A stretch of DNA of 64,000 bases from Paenibacillus_AB hodogayensis (GTDB lineage: Bacteria > Bacillota > Bacilli > Paenibacillales > NBRC-103111): the NCBI RefSeq assembly GCF_039536325.1, contig NZ_BAAAYO010000014.1, positions 310,001 through 374,000 on the forward strand, in the 5' to 3' direction. Below are positions 25,791-33,395 of this stretch, in pieces. The number at the start of each line of letters is the position of its first letter. The first letter of the stretch is position 1. Under the pieces are notes generated by a model that saw nothing but the letters and a program-made list of their open reading frames with translations, was not told where the DNA came from and did not search any database. The position numbers and the translations under genes are program-made.

Positions 25791-27134
25791 TCACTGGGAC
25801 GCTTTCTCTTTATCGATCAATGCCTGAAAATCTTTTTGCGCCTTTTCGGCAGCCGCAGTAAAGTCTTTGCCTTCGATAGCGGCGCTCATCGGCGCGCTGA
25901 TAATATCTCTCGCCTCGGCCACGCCGATGACTTGAGGACGGTCGACCCCTACGCCGATCTTGGAGCTTTCGTTGATGACTTTGACCAAGTCGGCCGGATA
26001 GCTTTTCGTCGACTCCGGGTTATTCCAGACCGATTGTCTCGCGCCCGGATTGCCGGCGGATTGGGTTTTCAGCACCGTTTCCTTGTTGGTCGCCCATTTG
26101 ACAAACTCGGCGGCAGCTTCCTTGTTTTTGGAAAATTTGCTTACTGCCAGCGCCCCGGAGCTGACGTTATACGGACGCGCGCCCGCCGGACCTGCCGGGA
26201 ACATCGCGTAGCCCACCTTATCGCTGACCGTCGATTTGGTCGGATCGGCCACGTTCAGATAGATGGCGTCGGCGTCGGTGAACAAAGCCACCTTGCCTTG
26301 GGCAAAAGCCGCGGCGGCTTCCGTCCAGTGCATATTGATCGCTCCCGGAGGGCCGTACTTGTTCAGCATGTCGCCGTAATATTTGAAGGCGGCCATCGCT
26401 TCCGGTGTGTTCAACGTCGCTTTGTCCCCGTCGTGGAACTTGCCTCCGAAGCTGTACAGGAAGCCGGAGAACTGGGTGACGGCGACGACTTTTTTGCCGC
26501 GCGCGGCGAAGCCGTACATGCCGTTTTTCGGATCGTTCAGCTTCTCCGCCGCCTTCATCAGCTCATCCATCGTTTTCGGAACGGGGATGTTGTTTTTCTC
26601 CAGCAAGTCTTTGCGGTAGTACAACACCTCGCGCTCGGTCGTAATCGGGATGCCGATCAGCTTGCCGTCGTACGTCGACGAATCGAGCGACGATTGGATA
26701 AAGTCTTTCACGTCATAAGCGGAGTCGCTTGTCACGAACGGATCGAGCGGCTCCACCCAGCCGTTTTTGGAGAACAGTTTCGTCTCGTCGAGCGGCCGGA
26801 GGAACAGAACGTCCAGCGAAGAGGTTTTCGCCGCCAGCTCGACCGCCAGCTTGTTGCTGGTCTGCTCTTGGCTGAACGATTCGACTTTGACTTTAATCCC
26901 CGTCTTCTGCTCGAATTCCGGCAGCATCGTCTTGATCGTATCGAGCCATGGATGGACGGCCATGACGAACCGGATTTCCGTTCCGGCGTAAGGCTTGTCC
27001 TTGTCGGCGCCGCTGCCCGTTTTGGTGCCGCCCGTCTGCCCTTTATCGCCCGAAGAGCCGCATGCCGTTAAAGCGCCGGCCAGCATCACCGATGCCAGCA
27101 TGACCGAAGTCGTTTTTCCCCAATTATATTTCAT
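25791..27134 (-). CDS. Carbohydrate ABC transporter substrate-binding lipoprotein
   Basis: A 447-residue extracellular binding protein. The lipoprotein signal peptide ends in the lipobox LTACGSS (Cys near residue 25), followed by a Gly/Thr/Lys-rich linker. The mature part is a family 1 (maltose/multiple-sugar) binding protein: GTEIRFVMAVHPWLDTIKTM, FEQKTGIKVKVESFSQEQTS, IGIPITTEREVLYYRKDLLE and AAEFVKWATNKETVLKTQSA. ATG at 27134 is the start; a longer frame lacks support. It feeds the two permeases encoded just upstream. No ATPase is present, so a shared MsmK/MsiK-type ATPase must serve it (inference). Confidence 0.93.
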   Translation of the reverse strand: MKYNWGKTTSVMLASVMLAGALTACGSSGDKGQTGGTKTGSGADKDKPYAGTEIRFVMAVHPWLDTIKTMLPEFEQKTGIKVKVESFSQEQTSNKLAVELAAKTSSLDVLFLRPLDETKLFSKNGWVEPLDPFVTSDSAYDVKDFIQSSLDSSTYDGKLIGIPITTEREVLYYRKDLLEKNNIPVPKTMDELMKAAEKLNDPKNGMYGFAARGKKVVAVTQFSGFLYSFGGKFHDGDKATLNTPEAMAAFKYYGDMLNKYGPPGAINMHWTEAAAAFAQGKVALFTDADAIYLNVADPTKSTVSDKVGYAMFPAGPAGARPYNVSSGALAVSKFSKNKEAAAEFVKWATNKETVLKTQSAGNPGARQSVWNNPESTKSYPADLVKVINESSKIGVGVDRPQVIGVAEARDIISAPMSAAIEGKDFTAAAEKAQKDFQALIDKEKASQ

Positions 27135-27284
27135 AGTAGCCTTACCCCCAGCTTCGTATTGTGTTGCTTGTTTCCCCCATTGCCTGTTCCGAGGTTCGTG
27201 CTTCATCTCTGTTGTATAGGTTGTCGCGCTTGCTCTGGAATATCCCGGCTACCACCTCCCGTTCGTAATGTGGCCGTTTGCGTG

Positions 27285-28133
27285 TCAGCCTTTGACCGCT
27301 CCTGCAGTAAGGCCTTGAATAATGAAGCGTTGCGTGAGCAGCGAGATGATCAGAATCGGCACCGTAATGAGCACGGCGGCTGCCATCAACGCGCCCCAAT
27401 CGATCGCGGCGTACGAGATAAAGTTGAATATCGCCAGCGGCAGCGTCTGCGTATTGCCGCCCGCCAACGCCATCGAGAAGACGAGATTGTTCCACGAGAA
27501 AATGAAGGACAGCAGCGACGCGGTAATAATGCCGGGAACGGAAAGCGGCACAATGATCCGCAGGAACAGCCCGAGTATCGACGACCCGTCGACGATCGCC
27601 GCTTCCTCCAGCTCCTTCGGCAAGGAATCGAAGTACGGGATCATGATCCAGATAATAAAAGGCAGGTTGATCAGCAGATGGCTGAGCGCCAGCGCGAAAT
27701 GCGTATCGACCAATCCCAGCTTGGAAAAAATAACGTACCACGGAATAAGAAACGTAATGCCCGGAATGAACCGGACCATCAAAATGACGAGGCCCAGCAT
27801 CGTCTGCTTGTAGCGGGAGATCGAATACGCGGCCGGAAGACCGAGCAGGATCGCCAGCAAGGTTGACGATACGCCGATAATTAAACTGTTCATGATCGGC
27901 TTGACGAATTCGTAATCGTTGAACACCGTTTTGTAGTTGGCGGCGATCGGCTCGAATACGAACAATTTTTCCATGGACATGATTTGTACCTGTGTTTTAA
28001 AGGAAGCAAAAATCATCCAGATAAACGGAAAGCAGACGATCAGCAGAATCACGGCAAGTCCCGCGTAAAACAATAGGGAAGCCGGCCGCCATCGCGACGC
28101 GCGTCCGCCGCCGGTTTGTACCGCGTCCATCAT
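27285..28133 (-). CDS. Carbohydrate ABC transporter permease, MalG type
   Basis: A 282-residue inner-membrane permease with six predicted helices. The EAA loop that contacts the ATPase is visible as KELEEAAIVDGSSILGLFLR followed by IVPLSVPGIITASL. The N-terminus (FPFIWMIFASFKT) is typical of the MalG subgroup. Its start overlaps the stop of the companion permease in an ATGA tetranucleotide. Confidence 0.94.
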   Translation of the reverse strand: MMDAVQTGGGRASRWRPASLLFYAGLAVILLIVCFPFIWMIFASFKTQVQIMSMEKLFVFEPIAANYKTVFNDYEFVKPIMNSLIIGVSSTLLAILLGLPAAYSISRYKQTMLGLVILMVRFIPGITFLIPWYVIFSKLGLVDTHFALALSHLLINLPFIIWIMIPYFDSLPKELEEAAIVDGSSILGLFLRIIVPLSVPGIITASLLSFIFSWNNLVFSMALAGGNTQTLPLAIFNFISYAAIDWGALMAAAVLITVPILIISLLTQRFIIQGLTAGAVKG

Positions 28134-29011
28134 AAAGCGTCACCCGCCTTTTTTCTCACATACACGAAGACCAGACTGACCAAAGCGACCAGCAGCAAAA
28201 ACAGCATGATCAACGCCGAGCCGAGACCTACTTTAAAAAAGCCGAAGCCCAGCACATAACCGTACGTGTTCAACGTCTCCGAGGAGTTGCCCGGCCCGCC
28301 CTGCGTCGTCGCATAGATCAGGTCGAACGTTTTCAAAGCGTCGATCATGCGCAGCAGCATCGCGACCACGATCGTCGGAATCAGCATCGGAATCGTAATT
28401 TGCCAAAAAATTTGCCAGCGGGTTGCTCCGTCGACGACAGCCGACTCGTAAGGCTCATGTGGAAGCGTTGTCATCCCAGCCAATACGATAAGCGTAATCA
28501 TCGGCGTCCATTCCCATATATCGACGAGCATCAGCGACGGCAGCACCGTGTCCGAGGAAGTCAACCAAGCTTGCGGCGCGATGCCGAACTGCCCGAGCAA
28601 GTAATTGGCGAAGCCGACCGTCGGCTCGAAGATCAGCATCCATACCATCGCGATCGCCACCGGCGTGGACACCATCGGCAGCAAAAAGAGCGTTTTCACA
28701 ATGTTTTTAAAACGAAAATGACGATTGAGCAGCACTGCGATGACAACCCCGAGTATCGTCTCGGCTATGACCACCCCGAACGAGAAGTAGATCGTGTGCC
28801 AAGCGGACTGCCAAAACCGCGAATCCGCCAATAGCTCGGCGTAGTTCCCCAATCCGACCCACAGCGGCGCCGTCGTGCCCGACATGCTCCATTCGTGCAG
28901 GCTGAGCCAGGCCGTATACCCTAGCGGAAAGACGACCATCAAGGCTACGAACAGAACAGCCGGCAGCGAGAACAAGTAACGAATATTGCGATCGACCCAA
29001 CTTGAAACCAT
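28130..29011 (-). CDS. Carbohydrate ABC transporter permease, MalF type
   Basis: A 293-residue inner-membrane permease with six predicted helices (first: YLFSLPAVLFVALMVVFPLG). The EAA loop appears as EPYESAVVDGATRWQIFWQI followed by TIPMLIPTIVVAML. Together with the MalG-type partner it forms the translocation pore. It is the second gene of the operon after the GntR regulator, 37 bases downstream. Confidence 0.94.
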   Translation of the reverse strand: MVSSWVDRNIRYLFSLPAVLFVALMVVFPLGYTAWLSLHEWSMSGTTAPLWVGLGNYAELLADSRFWQSAWHTIYFSFGVVIAETILGVVIAVLLNRHFRFKNIVKTLFLLPMVSTPVAIAMVWMLIFEPTVGFANYLLGQFGIAPQAWLTSSDTVLPSLMLVDIWEWTPMITLIVLAGMTTLPHEPYESAVVDGATRWQIFWQITIPMLIPTIVVAMLLRMIDALKTFDLIYATTQGGPGNSSETLNTYGYVLGFGFFKVGLGSALIMLFLLLVALVSLVFVYVRKKAGDAL

Positions 29012-29048
29012 AACATCACCCTTCTTGTCATAATGTCACGGCAGCCGC

Positions 29049-29753
29049 TTATTTTAAGGTGATGGAAGAGAGGCTGTCCGTTTTCTTGAAATAATTCGGG
29101 TACTTCTCCAGAAGCTCGGCTTTCTCGAAGCGCGACTTTACGTGCTGCCGCAGCTCTTGCTCAGCCATGATGGGATCGCGCAGACGGATGCTTTCCACGA
29201 TCCGGGTATGCTGGGCGATAATCGTCTCCCAATCGAAGTAAACGGCGAGCAGCAGGTTGCGGAACCGCTTATAGTGAGCCAGCATCTGCTGGATGACCGA
29301 CCACGTTCTTTGCTTGTGGCATTTGTTGAATATCGTTTCATGGAAAAGCTCGTCCAGGTCATGCATCTTCTCATAGTTATTATGCCCGCTGTAAATCCGC
29401 TGCTCGGCGATAAGCGCTTCCATGTCTGCGATATCGCGTTCGGTGAACGTGTCGCAGGCGATTTTCAAGACGGCGACCTCCATGTTCTCCCGGACGAACC
29501 TCGCTTCCTCCACTTGATCGATATCGATCAGCGAAATGAAGGAGCCTTTCTGGGGATAAATGACGATCAAGTCCTCTTCCGCCAATTTGATAAAAGCTTC
29601 TCTCGTCGGCGTGCGGCTTACTTCCAGCTTGTCGCCGATCTCTTTCTCGGAGATCATCGTGCCCGGTTCCAGCTTCAGGCTCAAAATATTTTTTTTGACG
29701 ATATCGTACACGTAATCGCGGCTTGAGCCTTGCCGTTGTTGTGGTTGGTTCAT
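29049..29753 (-). CDS. GntR family transcriptional regulator, FadR subfamily
   Basis: A 234-residue regulator. The N-terminal winged helix spans about residues 12-75 (DYVYDIVKKNILSLKLEPGT, ISEKEIGDKLEVSRTPTREA, then FIKLAEEDLIVIYPQKGSF). The C-terminal all-helical FCD domain (about 90-215) holds candidate metal/ligand-binding residues, for example the DELFHETIF histidine. FadR-subfamily regulators usually repress and respond to an organic acid. It is the first gene of the seven-gene operon and a 28-bp palindrome lies 23 bases upstream of its start, so autoregulation and control of the whole operon by a sugar acid are likely (inference). Confidence 0.92.
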   Translation of the reverse strand: MNQPQQRQGSSRDYVYDIVKKNILSLKLEPGTMISEKEIGDKLEVSRTPTREAFIKLAEEDLIVIYPQKGSFISLIDIDQVEEARFVRENMEVAVLKIACDTFTERDIADMEALIAEQRIYSGHNNYEKMHDLDELFHETIFNKCHKQRTWSVIQQMLAHYKRFRNLLLAVYFDWETIIAQHTRIVESIRLRDPIMAEQELRQHVKSRFEKAELLEKYPNYFKKTDSLSSITLK

Positions 29754-29775
29754 ATCGTGACCCCTTTCGCTCTGT

Positions 29776-29817
29776 CTTATATACTAGTATACTAGCATAC
29801 AAGTCGCGAGTATGCAA
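29776..29817 (-). promoter_or_regulatory. 28-bp palindromic operator and promoter of the carbohydrate operon
   Basis: Positions 29776-29803 form a near-perfect palindrome centred on GTATAC, with 24 of 28 bases symmetric and a core of CTAGTATACTAG. On the minus strand TTGCAT (29817-29812), 17 bases and TAGTAT give a candidate promoter whose -10 falls inside the palindrome. This is the expected position for autorepression by the adjacent GntR protein. Confidence 0.65.
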
Positions 29818-29866
29818 CGGAAGAAAATATTTGTTGACCTATGTTAGGAGTTGAAACGGTCGAACT

Positions 29867-29909
29867 CAAAAAGCCCTCGGTTATCTCTTTGGATAACCAA
29901 GGACTTTTT
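29867..29909. terminator. Bidirectional hairpin terminator
   Basis: AAGCCCTCGGTTATC (29871-29885) pairs with GATAACCAAGGACTT (29892-29906) with two mismatches, flanked by A-run on the left and TTTTTC on the right. It probably ends transcripts coming from the HTH gene on the minus strand before the carbohydrate operon promoter. Confidence 0.75.
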
Positions 29910-29938
29910 CGCCCCATCATTTTAGGAAGTGATATCTG

Positions 29939-30043
29939 GTACAAAGTCAGACCTTAAGCCGTATACGTAAAATGCCCAGATCCCTTGCTGAGCAAGAGGT
30001 CAGGGCATTTTACGTATACACAGAACTAGCTCTGACTTTGTAC
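29939..30043. repeat. Long imperfect palindrome A (105 bp)
   Basis: Two nested exact inverted repeats: outer arms GTACAAAGTCAGA (29939-29951 and 30031-30043) and inner arms GTATACGTAAAATGCCC (29961-29977 and 30003-30019). Unpaired stretches of 9 and 11 bases separate the outer and inner arms, and a small CTTGCT/AGCAAG stem caps the loop. It begins 15 bases past the HTH gene stop. It has no U-tract, so it is not a classical terminator. Confidence 0.85.
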
Positions 30044-30057
30044 TTGTTAACATGCAA

Positions 30058-30375
30058 TCAATCCCTGGCTGCGGATTGTTCATCAAAGGTAGGATCTAAC
30101 TGCACCAGCCTTAGGCTACGAAAAACGCGATCCATGACTTCCATAGTGACATTCCCTGTACCGGACTCAATTTCAGAAATGCGATGTTGAGTCGTTTTGG
30201 CCATGTCGGCCAACTGCTTTTGCGTGTAGCCGAGATGTGCCCTGCGTGCAAAAACAATATTTCCAATAACAACGGAGTAACTGTTCAAATACTCTTTAAC
30301 TTCCGGAATCTCACGAGCTTTTTCCTTTAGCTCTTTAAAAGATTGTCCCAATCTAGGTGGTTTCATATTCGACAT
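30058..30375 (-). CDS. HTH (XRE-type) protein, HigA-like antitoxin candidate
   Basis: A 105-residue protein with an N-terminal helical region (RLGQSFKELKEKAREIPEVK) and a complete XRE helix-turn-helix at about residues 45-95 (RRAHLGYTQKQLADMAKTTQ, ISEIESGTGNVTMEVMDRV). The form is that of HigA-type antitoxins encoded downstream of their toxin. ATG at 30375 has AAAGGAG 8 bases upstream. It directly follows a frame-broken gene of about 120 codons on the same strand, whose stop overlaps this ribosome binding site. The antitoxin role is inferred from size, fold and position. Confidence 0.75.
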   Translation of the reverse strand: MSNMKPPRLGQSFKELKEKAREIPEVKEYLNSYSVVIGNIVFARRAHLGYTQKQLADMAKTTQHRISEIESGTGNVTMEVMDRVFRSLRLVQLDPTFDEQSAARD

Positions 30376-30387
30376 GTTACCGCTCCT

Positions 30388-30750
30388 TTAGAATGTAATG
30401 TACTTCTCGGGATTTGCAATGAAATCAGTGTATATGACATCAGACTCTGCAGCGATTCGTTCAAAGTCAGGATCGTACGTTTAAATATTTTGCGAGTAAA
30501 ATCGTGTACGGATTGCCATCGTCCCTGGTACCGATAAAGTACTCTCTGGCGGCAGCCGGAATACCGTGGTGTTCTAAAAACTCCAATCCACGCTGGACAA
30601 ATTTGTATAACTGTAACTTCCCGGCATCACCAGAGACAGCATCTGCAATAAGCTGATCAATTTTTAAGCGGACAGGCTGCGTTTCGGTACTTGGATCAAA
30701 TAAAAATTCTATTATTGCCCGTTTTCCAATAAGATTCCATTTCTATTCAT
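30388..30750 (-). pseudogene. Frame-broken gene upstream of the HTH gene (possible toxin remnant)
   Basis: Protein-like sequence continues through three frames. ATG 30750 (with AAAAGG upstream) leads only into MNR. One base off, an open frame from 30742 reads KWNLIGKRAIIEFLFDPSTE and continues to YTILLAKYL before a stop at 30467. A further frame then reads TYDPDFERIAAESDVIYTDF and ends in TAA at 30388, which overlaps the HTH gene's ribosome binding site. Two single-base indels (near 30743 and near 30483) would restore one protein of about 120 residues. I do not recognise the family; RelE/HigB motifs are not obvious. It is either a decayed gene or two sequence errors. Confidence 0.6.
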
Positions 30751-30785
30751 GATACCTTTTGGTCCATTAGGGAACAAGCTGCCTG

Positions 30786-30869
30786 CTTGCATGTGCCAAA
30801 ATTAGGTTCAGAACACGCTTAAGGAGGCTACTTAAGTCGTGCTCCATCCTCCTCCAATTTTGATGCAAG
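30786..30869. repeat. Long imperfect palindrome B (84 bp)
   Basis: Outer arms CTTGCAT/ATGCAAG (30786-30792, 30863-30869), middle arms CCAAAATTAGG/CCTCCAATTTTG, and inner arms GAACACGCTTAAG/CTTAAGTCGTGCTC (one mismatch and one bulge) form a long interrupted hairpin. It lies between the metG stop and the frame-broken gene. It may act as the metG terminator, but lacks a T-run. Confidence 0.65.
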
Positions 30870-30905
30870 TCCGGAAGAGGAGCGCACGCAGGTAGTGTTT
30901 ATTAC

Positions 30906-32542
30906 TTATTTTTTCCTTCTCAACCGTTCAACCTCTTCTTCAATCCGGCTCTTGTCGATACGGTCAAATAACAATTCCAAGCGTCGAATTTCACGCTGGG
31001 CCGGCACCGTAGTCCATCGCCAGACGGGCTCTCCGAGCTCTAAAAAAGATCGTATTTTCTCGCAGGAAAACGGAAGGAACGGGTCAAGCAAATGGGCGAG
31101 ATTGGCGATGATTTGCACGCATGTATGCAGCGTCTGTCCGCAAGCTTCCCGGTTTTCTTGGATCTGCACCCACGGCTTCTGTTCGTCGAAGTATTGATTG
31201 GCACGGCGAATCCGCCCAAAAATCGCCTCCAGCGCTTCTTTCAAACGACCTTGCTCGATTAACGCTCCGGCCTCGTTATACAAATGCTCGATATGGCTTT
31301 GCCATTGGCTGTCACAAACGCCTTCCGGCACGCGTCCCTCGAACGATTTGACGATAAAAGCCAATGAACGATTCACAAAATTTCCGAATGCGCCGAGCAG
31401 CTCCCCGTTATGGCTATGAATAAACTCTCTCCAGGAAAAGTCGGCGTCGCGCTTCTCGGGGCCGTTGGCGATTAAAAAATAACGGATAGAATCGGGCTGG
31501 TATCGGCTCAAGAGATCCGGCACCCAAACCGCCCAGTTGCGGCTTGTCGAAAACTTTTTCCCTTCCAGGGTCATATACTCGCACGATACGATCCGGTCCG
31601 GCAAATGCAAGCCCCCCGCTCCCAGGAGCAGAGCCGGCCAAATCAGCGTATGAAACGGGATATTGTCTTTGCCGTGAACGTAATAGGCGGTCACCGGCTC
31701 GTCGTCCTCCGTCCAGAAGGAGCGCCAATCTCCGCCCATTTGCGCAGCCCATTGCCGGCTTGCCGACAAATACCCGCTCACGGCTTCGATCCATACATAT
31801 ATCTTTTTATCCTCAAAGCCTTCTACCGGCACATCGACGCCCCACGCCAAATCCCGGGTCACAGCGCGGTCCTGGAGACCTTCCTGCAAATAACGTTTCG
31901 TGAGCTGAATGGCATTGTCGCCCCAGCCTTTCGCCCGATGGACGTACTCGGTCAGCTCCGGCTGGAATCGGGAGAGCGCCAAATAAAAGTGCTCCGTCGG
32001 ACGTTCGACCGGACGGCTTCCGCAAATCTGGCAGGTTTTGTTCGATAAATCGGCAGGGTCAAGCAGGGTTGAACAAGCATCGCATTGATCGCCTCGCGCA
32101 CGGCTTCCGCATACCGGGCAGTCTCCTTCGACATACCGGTCGGGCAAAAATCGTCCGTCTGTCTCGCAGTACGTCTGTTGGACCGTTTTTGTGTACAGGA
32201 AGCCGTTATCCAACAAGCTCAAAAACAGTTCTTGAACGACCTGATGATGAAATTCCTGGTCCGTGCGCGTATACAAATCGTACGTAAAACCGAGCCGCCG
32301 AAAACAATCGACGAATTCCTTATGGTATCGGTCCGCAATATCGCCGGGCTTCACGCCTTCTTGAGCAGCTTGAACGGCTACAGGCGTGCCGTGACAATCG
32401 CTGCAGATACGTACAACACCTTCTCGCCCTTCGAACGGAAATACCGGGCCAGCACCTCGCCTGGCAGCAAACTCGCCAGCCTCCCCAAATGCAAAGAACC
32501 GTTCGCATAAGGCCACGCTCCGCCGATAAAAATAGTCGCCAT
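30906..32542 (-). pseudogene. metG: Methionyl-tRNA synthetase, interrupted by a one-base frameshift
   Basis: A class I aminoacyl-tRNA synthetase charging tRNA-Met, about 545 residues if read through. The N-terminus (ATG 32542, AAGGAGG 7 bases upstream) has IFIGGAWPYANGSLHLGRL with the HIGH-type HLGR, up to KVLYVS. Near 32404 the frame breaks: the expected SGSDCHGTPV requires one extra G (TCTGCAGC instead of TCTGGCAGC). The downstream frame then continues to the end with zinc-knuckle cysteines (CPVCGS...CDAC...CQICGS), the KMSKS variant KFSTSR, and an anticodon-binding helical domain. No C-terminal tRNA-binding appendix is present. A T-box leader precedes it. This type often occurs as a second MetRS, so loss could be tolerated; a sequencing error is equally possible. 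Confidence 0.85.
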
Positions 32543-32864
32543 CATCCATCCTCCTTTTTTGGAAAACAAAAAAAGCCCTCATCCCAAAGGGACGAGAGCT
32601 GTGCTCACGCGGTACCACCCAATTTTATCAACGCCTCGCGGCATTCACCTTTTCAGGTACGACGCGGATCGCGTGTATACCCTAGCACGTTAACGGATGC
32701 GGGTTCCGGCGCAGTCTACGACCCGTTAACGGGTTTCGGTGCGCAGCTCCGAGACCATATTCCCCAAGCGTAGTCTTTGCTCCTTCTCAGCTTCCGGAGC
32801 TCTCTGTTCAAAGCTTCTACTTCGGTACTCTTTCTCTTCTTAGCTTTTCAGAATATTCATGTTA
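32543..32864 (-). promoter_or_regulatory. T-box leader of metG, including terminator
   Basis: On the minus strand the T-box antiterminator motif AATTGGGTGGTACCGCG (32625-32609) is followed by a perfect-type terminator, GCTCTCGTCCC-TTTG-GGGATGAGGGC (32600-32574), with a T-run ending near 32567. Upstream, a Stem I-like region contains GAGCTCCG, AAGCTGAGAAGGAGC and GAATATGGTCTC. The ATG at 32758-32756 in the last of these is the likely specifier codon for uncharged tRNA-Met. Regulation is by transcription antitermination on methionyl-tRNA shortage (family knowledge). Confidence 0.93.
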
Positions 32865-32870
32865 TTGGAA

Positions 32871-32899
32871 ATAATACAAAAGTTAAGTCGAAGAGTCAA
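32871..32899 (-). promoter_or_regulatory. Sigma-A type promoter of the metG T-box transcript
   Basis: TTGACT (32899-32894), exactly 17 bases, then TATTAT (32876-32871) on the minus strand. Transcription would start near 32864, giving a leader of about 320 bases. Confidence 0.8.
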
Positions 32900-32904
32900 G
32901 AATG

Positions 32905-33243
32905 TTATGCGTTCAAACTTCCGACTTCCTCTTGTTCCTGCTGCTCCACATGCTTCTCGCCCCATGCGCACATCGCATCCAAAATCGGTTTGAAGGACCA
33001 CCCGTAGTCCGTCAGAGAGTACACAACCTTGGGCGGGACTTGCTCGTAAATCGTGCGCTTGACCATCCCGTCCTCCTCCAGCTCCCGGAGCTGCTGCGTC
33101 AGCATCTTCTGGGTAATGTCCGGAATCAGCCTCTTTAGCTCGTTGGTCCGCTTGTCCCCTTTATCCAGATGACATAAAATAACGACCTTCCACTTGCCGC
33201 CGATGACGTCCAGCGTCGCTTCGACCGGAATGTTATACGCCAT
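32905..33243 (-). CDS. HxlR family transcriptional regulator
   Basis: A 112-residue winged-helix regulator of the HxlR (DUF24) family. The signature is visible as VEATLDVIGGKWKVVILCHL, RTNELKRLIPDITQKMLTQQ, LRELEEDGMVKRTIYEQVPP and VVYSLTDYGWSFKPILDAMC. A single cysteine in the N-terminal part (ILCHL) and one near the C-terminus could serve thiol sensing, as in YodB/HypR relatives (inference). ATG at 33243 follows GGGGAGGG. It is divergent from an MFS efflux gene, with short palindromes in the shared promoter region, a typical arrangement for a local repressor or activator. Confidence 0.92.
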   Translation of the reverse strand: MAYNIPVEATLDVIGGKWKVVILCHLDKGDKRTNELKRLIPDITQKMLTQQLRELEEDGMVKRTIYEQVPPKVVYSLTDYGWSFKPILDAMCAWGEKHVEQQEQEEVGSLNA

Positions 33244-33261
33244 GCGCCGTTCCCTCCCCAT

Positions 33262-33303
33262 AGGGTACTTTTTAGTACCTATATTACTTCAGAGTACGTA
33301 CTT
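33262..33303. promoter_or_regulatory. Palindromic operators between hxlR-type gene and MFS gene
   Basis: AGG-GTACT-TTTT-AGTAC-CT (33262-33280) and AGTACGTACT (33292-33301) share GTACT/AGTAC half-sites. They lie in the 150-base divergent intergenic region, between the HxlR start and the MFS gene. Confidence 0.55.
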
Positions 33304-33395
33304 ACAATTTCAACCCCTTCGTTTTATACTAACATTCATGCAGCGGCATACGCAACGTCCCTGCAAGGCACTTACCACTATGGAGGAGGGATTGG

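Noticed and set aside
30479..30487. U UUA AAC slippery heptamer in frame in the broken gene, suggesting programmed -1 frameshifting
   Set aside because: The protein-like continuation (TYDPDFERI...) lies in the other alternative frame, not in the -1 frame, and another indel at the gene start is also needed. Decay or sequence error explains it better.
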